The translations under genes were made by a program, and so were the position numbers. A stretch of 64,000 nt of DNA from assembly GCA_947579665.1 (NCBI GenBank), contig OX388346.1, positions 92,196,615 to 92,260,614 of the forward strand. Reading direction: 5' to 3'. Positions 13,801-25,297 of the stretch are shown here, in pieces; position 1 is the stretch's first letter; the number at the start of each line of letters is the position of its first letter. A model generated the notes under the pieces. It made no database searches, had not been told where the DNA came from, and was given only the letters and a program-made list of their open reading frames with translations. The DNA is from Sympetrum striolatum (lineage: Eukaryota > Arthropoda > Insecta > Odonata > Libellulidae).

Positions 13801-16800
13801 GCAGTTATCCAAAAAATATTAGAAAACTAGAAACAAATCGCTCAAACTTCACGTTTTTGGCAATATTTTGCTAAAAATTGAGAAAATTAGTAAAGTTTGT
13901 ACTTATTTCAATTTTAGTTACGAGATCCTACCAAAGATACTAGATATTTTCAATTTTTCATAGCACATTACCCAATAAACGTCAAAAACTCGAAAAAAAA
14001 ATCGATGAAATTTCACTTTTTTGGCCATATTTGCAAAAAATTTAGAAAAACAGATCAAGTTTGGACTCATTTTAATGTAATTGACGAGATCTATCCAAAT
14101 TATACACATTTATTTCAATTTCTACAAGCTGTTAACTCATGAAACGTCGAAAACTCGAAAAAAAAAAATTCGGTGAAATTGCTGGGTTTGCCATATTTTG
14201 CTAACAATTCTGCAAAACTAGTCATGATTGTACTCTTTCTAAAGTTCTCGACGATATCTAACCAAATTCTTCAAAAATATTCATTTTTTTTCAGCATTTT
14301 ATCCAAATACGTCAAAATTTCTATAAAAAAATCGCTGAAATTTCAGGTTTTGGGCCATATTTTGCTGAAAAATCAGCAAAACTAGTCATGTTTTTACTCA
14401 TTTTTAATTTTTTTATGATATCTAACCAAATTCTTCACAAATATTGTATTTTTTTCAGCAGTTAACCCAAGAAACGTCAAAAATTCGAAAAAAAAAATCA
14501 TTGAAATTTCTTGTTTGCCTCATATATTGCTAAACATTGAGAATATCAGGTCACGTTTGAACTCATTTTAATTTTAATGACGATATCTATCACAATTATG
14601 CACATTTTTTCAATTTTTACCTGCAGTTAACTCAAGAAAATTGGAAAACTCGAAAAAGAAATGGATGAAATTTCAGGATTTTTGCCATATTTTGCTAATA
14701 ATTAAGAATAACAGGTCAAGTTTGCACTCATTTTAATATTCTTGACGATATCTATCAACCTTTTCTAGATTTTTTCAATTTTTCATAGCAGTTAACCATA
14801 AAAAACGTCAAAAACTCGAAAAAAGAATCGATTTAAATTCAGGTTTTTGGCCATATCTTGCTTAAAATTGAGAAAAGAATTACAAGTTTGGACTCAATTT
14901 AATTTAATTAACGATATCTATCAAAATTGACTAAATATTTTGAATTTTTTATAATAGTTTACTCAAAAAACGTTGAAAACTAGACAATGAAATTGCTGAA
15001 ATTTCAGGTTTTTTGCCATATTTTGCTAAAAAATCTGGGAAACTAGTCATGTTTGTACTAATTTTAATGTTCTTGAGGAGATCTAACTAAATTATAGAGA
15101 TATATTCAATTTTTTGCGGCAGTTAACTCAAAAAACGTCAAAAACACGAAAACAAATCCATTTAATTTCAGGTTTTTGGCCATATCTTCTTAAAATTGAG
15201 AAAAACATGACAAGTCTAGACTCATTTTAATGTTATTGACGATATCTATCAAAATTTATTAGATATTTTCAATTTTTCCTAGCAGTTAACCAAAAAAACG
15301 TCGAAAACTAGAAAAAAAATCGATGAAATTTCAGGTATTTGGTCAAATTTTGCTAAATATTCAGCAAAACTAGTCATGTTTTCACTCATTTTAATGTTTT
15401 TAACGAGATCTAACCAAATTCGTTACTAATATTCAATTATTTTCAGCAGTTATCCAAAAAATATTAGAAAACTAGAAACAAATCGCTCAAATTTCACGTT
15501 TTTGGCAATATTTTGCTAAAAATTGAGAAAATTAGTAAAGTTTGTACTTATTTCAATTTTACTTACGAGATCCTACCAAAGATACTAGATATTTTCAATT
15601 TTTCATAGCACATTACCCAATAAACGTCAAAAACTCGAAAAAAAATTCGATGAAATTTCCCTTTTTTTTGCCATATTTGCTAAAAATTTAGAAAAACAGA
15701 TCAAGTTTGGACTCATTTTAATGTTCTTGACGAGATCTATCCAAATTATACACATTTATTTCAATTTCTACAAGCTGTTAACTCATGAAACGTCGAAAAC
15801 TCGAAAAAAAAAAATGGCTGAAATTGCTGGGTTTGCCATATTTTGCTAACTATTCTGCAAAACTAGTCATGATTGTACTCTTTCTAAAGTTCTCGACGAT
15901 ATCTAACCAAATTCTTCAAAAATATTCATTTTTTTTCAGCAGTTTATCCAAATACGTCAAAATTTCTATAAAAAAATCCGTGAAATTTCAGGTTTTTTGG
16001 CCATATTTTTCTAAAAAAATGAGCAAAATTATTCATGTTTTGATTCATTTTAAAGTTTGTAACGAGTTCTATTCGTATTAAGAAGATATATACAATTTTT
16101 CATAGCAAATAACCCAAAAAACGTCGCAAACTAGAAAAAAAATTACTGAAATTAAGGGTTTTTTGGCCATATTTAGCTAATAATTCAGCGAAACTAGTAA
16201 TGTTTTTACTCATTTTTAATTTTTTCATGATATCTAACCAAATTTTTCACAAACATTGTATTTTTTTCAGCAGTTAACCCAAGAAACGTCGAAAATTCGA
16301 AAAAAAAATCATTGAAATTTCTTGTTTGCCACATATATTGCTAAACATTGAGAATATCAGGTCACGTTTGAACTCATTTTAATGTTATTGACGATATCTA
16401 TCACAATTATGCACATTTTTTCAATTTTTACCAGCAGTTAACTCAAGAAAATTGGAAAACTCGAAAAAGAAATGGATGAAATTTCACGATTTTGGCCATA
16501 TTTTGCTAATAATTAAGAAAAACAGGTCAAGTTTGGACTCATTTTAATATTCTTGACGATATCTATCAAACTTTAGTAGATTTTTCAATTTTTCATAGCA
16601 GTTAACCATAAAAAACGTCAAAAACTCGAAAAAAGAATCGATTTAAATTCAGGTTTTTGGCCATATCCTGCTTAAAATTGAGAAATGAATTACAAGTTTG
16701 GACTCAATTTAATTTAATTAACGATATCTATCAAAATTGACTAAATATTTTGAATTTTTTATAATAGTTTACCCAAAAAACGTTGAAAACTAGACAATGA

Positions 16801-19800
16801 AATCGCTGAAATTTCAGGTTTTTTGCCATATTTTGCTAAAAAATCTGGGAAACTAGTCATGTTTGTACTAATTTTAATGTTCTTGAGGAGATCTAACTAA
16901 ATTATAGAGATATATTCAATTTTTTGTGGCAGTTAACTCAAAAAACGTCAAAAACGCGAAAACAAATCCATTTAATTTCAGGTTTTTGGCCATATCTTCT
17001 TAAAATTGAGAAAAACATGACAAGTCTAGACTCATTTTAATGTTATTGACGATATCTATCAAAATTTATTAGATATTTTCAATTTTTCCTAGCAGTTAAC
17101 CCAAAAAACGTCGAAAACTAGAAAAAAAATCGATGAAATTTCAGGTATTTGGTCAAATTTTGCTAAATATTCAGCAAAACTAGTCATGTTTTCACTCATT
17201 TTAATGTTTTTGACGATATCTAACCAAATTCTTTACTAATATTCAATTATTTTCAGCAGTTATCCAAAAAATATTAGAAAACTAGAAACAAATCGCTCAA
17301 ATTTCACGTTTTTGGCAATATTTTGCTAAAAATTGAGAAAATTAGTAAAGTTTGTACTTATTTCAATTTTACTTACGAGATCCTACCAAAGATACTAGAT
17401 ATTTTCAATTTTTCATAGCACATTACCCAATAAACGTCAAAAACTCGAAAAAAAAATCGATGAAATTTCACTTTTTTGGCCATATTTGCAAAAAAATTAG
17501 ACAAACAGATCAAGTTTGGACTCATTTTAATGTAATTGACGAGATCTATCCAAATTATACACATTTATTTCAATTTCTACAAGCTGTTAACTCATGAAAC
17601 GTCGAAAACTCGAAAAAAAAAAATTCGGTGAAATTGCTGGGTTTGCCATATTTTGCTAACTATTCTGCAAAACTAGTCATGATTGTACTCTTTCTAAAGT
17701 TCTCGGCGATATCTAACCAAATTCTTCAAAAATATTCATTTTTTTTCAGCAGTTTATCCAAATACGTCAAAATTTCTATAAAAAAATCCGTGAAATTTCA
17801 GGTTTTTTGGCCATATTTTTCTAAAAAAATGAGCAAAATTATTCATGTTTTGATTCATTTTAAAGTTTGTAACGAGTTCTATTCGTATTAAGAAGATATA
17901 TACAATTTTTCATAGCAAATAACCCAAAAAACGTCGCAAACTAGAAATAAAATTACTGAAATTAAGGGTTTTTTGGCCATATTTAGCTAATAATTCAGCG
18001 AAACTAGTAATGTTTTTACTCATTTTTAATTTTTTCATGATATCTAACCAAATTTTTCACAAACATTGTATTTTTTTCAGCAGTTAACCCAAGAAACGTC
18101 GAAAATTCGAAAAAAAAATCATTGAAATTTCTTGTTTGCCACATATATTGCTAAACATTGAGAATATCAGGTCACGTTTGAACTCATTTTAATGTTATTG
18201 ACGATATCTATCACAATTATGCACATTTTTTCAATTTTTACCAGCAGTTAACTCAAGAAAATTGGAAAACTCGAAAAAGAAATGGATGAAATTTCACGAT
18301 TTTGGCCATATTTTGCTAATAATTAAGAAAAACAGGTCAAGTTTGGACTCATTTTAATATTCTTGACGATATCTATCAAACTTTAGTAGATTTTTCAATT
18401 TTTCATAGCAGTTAACCATAAAAAACGTCAAAAACTCGAAAAAAGAATCGATTTAAATTCAGGTTTTTGGCCATATCCTGCTTAAAATTGAGAAATGAAT
18501 TACAAGTTTGGACTCAATTTAATTTAATTAACGATATCTATCAAAATTGACTAAATATTTTGAATTTTTTATAATAGTTTACCCAAAAAACGTTGAAAAC
18601 TAGACAATGAAATCGCTGAAATTTCAGGTTTTTTGCCATATTTTGCTAAAAAATCTGGGAAACTAGTCATGTTTGTACTAATTTTAATGTTCTTGAGGAG
18701 ATCTAACTAAATTATAGAGATATATTCAATTTTTTGTGGCAGTTAACTCAAAAAACGTCAAAAACGCGAAAACAAATCCATTTAATTTCAGGTTTTTGGC
18801 CATATCTTCTTAAAATTGAGAAAAACATGACAAGTCTAGACTCATTTTAATGTTATTGACGATATCTATCAAAATTTATTAGATATTTTCAATTTTTCCT
18901 AGCAGTTAACCCAAAAAACGTCGAAAACTAGAAAAAAAATCGATGAAATTTCAGGTATTTGGTCAAATTTTGCTAAATATTCAGCAAAACTAGTCATGTT
19001 TTCACTCATTTTAATGTTTTTGACGATATCTAACCAAATTCTTTACTAATATTCAATTATTTTCAGCAGTTATCCCAAAAATATTAGAAAACTAGAAACA
19101 AATCGCTCAAATTTCGCGTTTTTGGCAATATTTTGCTAAAAATTGAGAAAATTAGTAAAGTTTGTACGAATTTCAATTTTACTTACGAGATCCTACCAAA
19201 GATACTAGATATTTCCAATTTTTCATAGCACATTACCCAATAAACGTCAAAAACTCGAAAAAAAATTCGATGAAATTTCCCTTTTTTTTGCCATATTTGC
19301 TAAAAATTTAGAAAAACAGATCAAGTTTGGACTCATTTTAATGTTCTTGACGAGATCTATCCAAATTATACACATTTTTTTCAATTTCTACAAGATGATA
19401 ACTCATGAAACGTCGAAAACTCGAAAAAAAAAAATCGCTGAAATTGCTGGGTTTGCCATATTTTGCTAACAATTCTGCAAAACTAGTCATGATTGTACTC
19501 TTTCTAAAGTTCTCGACGATATCTAACCAAATTCTTCAAAAATATTAATTTTTTTTCAGCAGTTAACCCAAAAACGTCAAAATTTCTATAAAAAAAATCA
19601 GTGAAATTTCAGGTTTTTTGGCCATATTTTTCTGAAAAATGAGCAAAATTATTCATGTTTTGATTCATTTAAAAGTTTTTAACGAATCCTATTCAAATTT
19701 AGAAAAATATTCAATTTTTCATAGCAGAAAACAATTCGCTGAAATTTAGGGTTTTTGGCCATATTTAGCTAATAATTCAGCGAAACTAGTAATGTTTGTA

Positions 19801-21160
19801 CTCATTTTTATTTTTTTCACGAGATCTAACCAAATTCTTCACAAATATTGTATTTTTCTCAGCAGTTAACCCAAGAAAAGTCGAAAATTCGAAAAAAAAA
19901 TCATTGAAATTTCATGTTTGTGTCATATATTGCTAAACATTGAGAATATCAAGTCACGTTTGAACTCATCTTAATGTTATTGACGATATTTATCAAAATT
20001 ATACAAATTTTTTCAATTTTTACAAGCAGTTAACTCAAGATACTTGGAAAACACGAAAAAGAAATTGATAAAATTTCAGGATTTTGGCCATATTTTGCAA
20101 CAAATTAAGAAAAACAGGTCAAGATTGGACTCATTTTAATATTGTTGACGATATCTATCAAGCTTTACTAGATATTTTCAATTTTATATAGCAGTTAACC
20201 ATAAAAAACGTCAAAAACTCGAAAAAGGAATCGATTTAATTTCAGGTTTTTGGCCATATCTTGCTTAAAATTGAGAAAATCATAACAAGTTTGGACTCAT
20301 TTTAATGTTATTAACAATATCTATCGATGTTGACTAAATATCTTCAATTTTTCATAGCAGTTTACCCAAAAAACGTGGAAAACTAGGCAACAAAATCACT
20401 GAAATTTCAGGTTTTGGGACATATTTTGCTAAAAAATCAGCAAAACTAGTCATGTTTGGACTCATTTAAATGTTATTGACGAGAACAATCCAAATGAAAC
20501 ACAAAGTTTCAATTTTTTGAAGCAGTTAATTCAAAAAAAGTGGAAAACTCGAAAAAAAAATCGTTAAAATTTATGTTTTGGCCATATTTTCCTATAAATT
20601 GTGAAACAGTAAACAGTGAAACTAGTCATGTTTGTACTTATTTTAAATTTCTTGACGAGATCTAACTATATTGTACACAAATATTTAATTTTTGCCAGAA
20701 GTTATTCCAAAATACGTCAAAAACTCGAAAAAAACACTGAAATTTCAGGTTTGTGGCCATATTATTCTAATAATTGAGAAAAACATGTCAAATTTTAACT
20801 GATTTTAAAGTTGTTGACGAGATAAAATCAAATTCCTCACTAATATTCAATTTTTCTCCGCAGTTATCCATAAAAACGACGAGAACTCGAATAAAATCAT
20901 GGAAATTTCAGTTTTGTGGCCATATTTTGCTCATAATTGAGCGAAACAAGTAATTTTTTGTACTCATCTTAATGTATCTGACGAGATCTATCTGAATCGA
21001 TTTAATTTCAGGTTTTTGGCCATATCTTGCTTATCATTGAGAAAAACATGACAAGCTTGGACTCATTTTAATGTAATTGACGATATCTATCAAAATATAC
21101 TAGATATTTTCAATTTTTCGTAGCAGTTAACCCAATAAACGTCGAAAACTAGAAAAAAAA
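7880..21160. repeat. 166-bp satellite array, main block with higher-order repeats
   Basis: Same monomer as 1-4208. Groups of monomers recur nearly identically. The GGATTTTGGCCATATTTTGC variant is at 8091, 9573 and 11219 (spacings 1482 and 1646). The AAACATTGAGAATATCAGG variant is at 12887, 14532, 16343, 18153 and 19935 (spacings 1645, 1811, 1810, 1782). The GTTTGCCATATTTTGCTAAC variant is at 14186, 15831, 17641 and 19451. These equal about 9, 10 and 11 monomers. Copies one unit apart are far more alike than neighbouring monomers, which is the mark of a higher-order repeat. No gene lies here. Confidence 0.95.
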
Positions 21161-22351
21161 GCATCGAAAACGGATAATTTCACCGCAATTTCAATCGTTT
21201 TCCTCTATCTGACCTTAGTTTTCCTGATTTTGACAAGATTTGATCGAAAAAAGCATCGAAAACGGATAATTTAAACGAAATATAAATATTTTATCTCTAT
21301 TTTGCCTTACTTTTCGTTATTTTGCGAAGATATGATCGAACAAAGCATCGAAAACGGATAATTTCACCGAAATTACAATCTTTTTCCTCTATTTTTCCTT
21401 AGTTTTCGTGATTTTAAAAGATGTGATCGAAAAAACCATCGAAAACGGTTAATTTGACCGAAATTTAATCTTTTTCCTCAATTTTCCTTACTTTTCGTGA
21501 TTTCTTCTAGTTATGATCGAATTAAGCATCGAAAACGGTTAATTTCTCCAAAATTTCAATCTTTTTCCTCTATTTTCCCTTAGTTTTCGTGATATTGCGA
21601 AGATATAATTGAAAACAAACATCGTAAACGGATAATTTCAACGAAATTTAAATATTTTTTGTTTATTTTGCTTTACTTTTCGTGATTTTTGCAAGATATG
21701 ATTGAAAAAATCATCGAAAACGGATAATTTTGCCAAAATATCAATATTTTTCTCTATTTTGCCTTACTTTTCAAGATTTTGCCAAGATATGATCGAAAAA
21801 AGCATCGAAAACGGATAATTTCGACGAAATTTCAATCTTATTCCTCTATTTTGCCTTAGTTTTCATGATTTTGCAAAGATAGATCGAAAAAAGCCACGAA
21901 AACGGATATTTTCACCGAAATTTCCATCTTTTTTCGTCTATTTTTCGTAACATTCCGTGATTTGGCCAAGATATGATTGAAAAAAGCATAGAAAAAGCAT
22001 AATATAAGCGAAATTTAAATATTTTTCCATAATTTTGTCTTACTTTTCGTTATTTTGCCAAGATATGATCGAAAAAAGATTCGAAATCGTATAATTTCTT
22101 CGAAATTTCAATCTTTCCCTCTATTTTACATTAGTTTTCGTGATTTTGCCAAGATATGATCGAAAAAGCATCGAAAACGGATAATTTCTCCGTAATTTCA
22201 ATTTTCATCCTCTATTTTTTCTTAGTTGTCGTGATTTTGCCAAACTATGTTTGAAGAAAGCATCGAAAACGGATAATTTAACGAAATTTCAATCTTTTTT
22301 CGCTTAAATATCATAACTTTTCGTTATTTTCCAAATATATAATCGAAAAAA
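21161..22351. repeat. 92-bp satellite array, first block
   Basis: Tandem repeat built on GATCGAAAAAAGCATCGAAA, CGGATAATTTCACCGAAATT, TCAATCTTTTTCCTCTATTT and a GCCTTAGTTTTCGTGATTTTGCCAAGATAT segment. GATCG landmarks at 21333 and 21425 are 92 bp apart. Monomers are quite diverged from one another. The array starts directly after the last 166-bp monomer. Confidence 0.93.
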
Positions 22352-23385
22352 TCTGATGTGGCCAGCACATGACTTTCTCCATATATATAAGATGTAAATA
22401 TTTATCTACCGCAGTAATTTCGAACTCTATATTCCATCTAAACTTGGAATATGAGTGATTAATATATATATATATATTATTATCTTTGACGCCAAAAACA
22501 TGAATAATAATGTTTTACGGGACATGATCGATGAAAAACGATGAAATTGGCATTTCGCCCATAGAGCCCAGAGCGCCCACAAAGTACATAATCAGCATCT
22601 TCCGGTTTATCAGTATTTCATGAATAACTCCTACACAATCAGTGATACAAAAATATGTTTCAAACAAAAGTTATAGTAGATTCTATTTTCTAAAACTTTT
22701 ATATATAATAGTATATACCTAAATATCATGTTTATGGAGATATTTTGAAAACCGGAAATGAGCTTTGAAGAATACAATTCGACTTCCGGTAAACCGATTT
22801 ACTCCAAAAACTAATCAACTCTTAAGAAACAAAATGAAGTACTATATATGAAATTTGATGTTGATATAATGCATCGTTTTTAAGTTAGAGCGCCCACAAA
22901 GTACATAACGGCTACTTCCGGTTTATCGGTATTTCACGAATAACTCCTAATCAACCGGTGATACAAAAATATGTTAAATACAAAAGTTATAGTAAATTAC
23001 ATAATCTAAAACTTTTATAAGTTATACAATGCACGTATATATCATATTTATGGAGATATTTTGAAAACCGGAAATGAGCTATAATGAATAAAGCTCGACT
23101 TCCGGTCAACCGATTTACTCCAAAAACTAATCAACTCTGACAGCACACACCACAGTACTATATACGAAGTTTGGTATTAATACGACCAATAGTTTTCACG
23201 ATAGAGCGCCCACTAGCACACACTCACATACAGACACACACACACACACATTCACACAGACATCATTCCGAAAATGGTCAAAACGTGTTCTAGGGACCCC
23301 AAAACATGTATTTCCGTTGAAATCTCGAAGTCGAATTTTTTCATGAAAACAATACTTTCTCTATACTTCGTATATGGAGAAAGTA
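22352..23385 (+). mobile_element. 1.03-kb non-autonomous element, copy 1
   Basis: Starts TCTGATGTGGCCAGCACATG followed by ACTTTCTCCATATATATAAG, and ends in TATGGAGAAAGTA, so the subterminal ACTTTCTCCATATA is inverted at the other end. It sits in the 92-bp satellite between A runs (candidate AAAAA target duplication). Inside is a direct repeat of about 317 bp: GAGCGCCCAC at 22571, 22888 and, as a partial third copy, 23204. Each unit contains CTTCCGGTTTATC and GAAAACCGGAAATGAGCT. A CA-rich microsatellite follows. No coding sequence is visible. The reverse copy at 24267-25297 confirms both ends. Confidence 0.85.
23219..23262 (+). repeat. (CA)n microsatellite within the element
   Basis: Runs of ACACAC interrupted by ACATACAGACAC and ATTCACACAGACA. 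The other copy of the element has the complementary GT tract at the same place, so the tract belongs to the element. Its length differs between the copies. Confidence 0.9.
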
Positions 23386-24266
23386 AAAAGATTCGAAATC
23401 GCATAATTTCTTCGAAATTTCAATCATTTTCCTCTATTTTGCCTTTTTTTTCGTGATTTTCCCAAGATATGATCGAAAAAAGCATCGAAAACGGATAATT
23501 TCACCGAAATTTCAATCTTATTCCTCTATTTTGCATTACTTTTCTGTATTTTGCCAAGAGATGATCGATAAACGCATCGAAAACGAATAATTTTAACGAA
23601 ATATCAATCTTTTTCCTCAATTTTGCCTTAGGTTTCCTGATTTTGCAAAGATGTGATCGAAAAAAGCATCGAAAACGGATAATTTTACCGAAATTTTAAT
23701 CTTTTTCCTCAATTTTTCCTTACTTTTCGTGATTTCTCCTAGTTATTATCGAATTAAGCATCGAAAACGGTTAATTTCTCCGAAATTTCAATCTTTTTCC
23801 TCTATTTTCACTTAGTTTTCGTGATATTGCGAAGATATTATCGAAAAAACATCGAAAACGGATAATTTCAACGAAATTTAAATATTTTTTGTTCATTTTG
23901 CTTTACTTTTCGTGATTATTCCAAGATATGATTGAAAAAATCATCGAAAACGGATAATTTTGCCAAAATATCAATCTTTTTCCTCTATTTTTCCTTACTT
24001 TTCGAGATTTTGCCAGGATATGATCGAAAAAGCATCGAAAACGGATAATTTCGACGAAATTTCAATCTTATACCTCTATTTTGTCTTAATTTTCATGATT
24101 TTGCAAAGATAGTTCGAAAAAAGCCACGAAAACGGATATTTTCACCGAAATTTCCATCTTTTTCCTCTATTTTGCATTAGTTTTTGTGATTTTGCCAAGA
24201 TATGATCGAAGAAAGCTTCGATAACGAATAATTTCACCGAAATTTCAATTTTGTTTCCTCTATTTT
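23386..24266. repeat. 92-bp satellite between the two inserted elements
   Basis: Same monomer and same orientation as the arrays on either side, for example GATCGAAAAAAGCATCGAAA at about 23472. The satellite does not flip between the inverted elements, so these are two separate insertions and not one inverted segment. Confidence 0.92.
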
Positions 24267-24389
24267 TACTTTCTCCATATACGAAGTATAGAGAAAGTAT
24301 TGTTTTCATGAAAAAATTCGACTTTGAGATTTCAACGGAAATACACGTTTTGGGGTCCCTAGAACACGTTTTGACCATTTTCGGAATGA

Positions 24390-24422
<33 letters not shown>

Positions 24423-25297
24423 CTGTATGTGTGTGTGTGCTAGTGGGCGCTCTAACGTGAAAACTATTAGTCGTATCAAAACCAAACTTCATATATAGTA
24501 CTGTTTTGTGTGCTGTCAGAGTTGATTAGTTTTTGGAGTAAATCGGTTGACCGGAAGTCGAGCTTTCTTCATCAAAGCTCATTTCCGGTTTTCAAAATAT
24601 CTCCATAAATATGATGGATAGGTATATTGTGTACCTTATAAAAGTTTTAGATAATGTAATTTACTATAACTTTTGTATTTAACATATTTTTTTATCATCG
24701 GTTGATTAGGAGTTATTCGTGAATTACTGATAAACCGGAAGTAGCTATTATGTACTTTGTGGGCGATCTAACATGAAAATTAATTGTCGGATCAACACCA
24801 AATTTCATATATAGTATTTTAGTTGGTGTGTTTAGAGTTGATTAGTTTTTGGAGCAAATCAGTACAACGGAAGTCGAGCTTCATTCTTCAAAGCTCATTT
24901 CCGGTTTTCAAAATATCTCAATAAATATGATATTTAGGTATATACTATTAATTATAATAGTTTTAGAAAATAAATTTTGCTATAACTTTTGTTTGAAATA
25001 TATTTTTGTAAAACTGATTTTTTAGGAGATATTCATGAAATACTGATAAACCGGAAGTTGCCGATTTTGTACTTCATGAGCGCTCTGGGCGCTGTGGGCG
25101 AATAGCCATTTCATCGTTTTTCATCGAGCATGTCCCGAAAAGCATTATTTATAATGTTTGTGACGTAAAAGATAATATGATATAAATTAATCACTCATCT
25201 TCAAAGTTTAGATGGAATACAGAGTTCGAAAATACTTTCGTAGATAAATATTTACATCTTATATATATGGAGAAAGTCATGTGCTGGCCACATCAGA
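24267..25297 (-). mobile_element. 1.03-kb non-autonomous element, copy 2 (inverted)
   Basis: Reverse complement of copy 1 over its full length. It begins TACTTTCTCCATATACGAAG and ends GTGCTGGCCACATCAGA. Five Ts lie on each side, the complement of the A5 flanks of copy 1. It keeps the internal duplicated unit and the GT-rich microsatellite. Small differences from copy 1 show that the copies have diverged since transposition. No gene is present; open frames across the GT tract are repeat artefacts. Confidence 0.85.
24390..24440 (+). repeat. (GT)n microsatellite within the element
   Basis: About 15 GT dinucleotides, then CTGTAT and further GT units. It is the counterpart of the CA tract in copy 1. 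Confidence 0.93.

Noticed and set aside
24251..24492. Open frames on both strands across the GT/CA tract
   Set aside because: They exist only because the microsatellite has no stops. They lie inside a non-autonomous element.
22352..25297. One large inverted duplication or palindrome
   Set aside because: The satellite between the two elements keeps the same orientation as outside, so only the elements are inverted.
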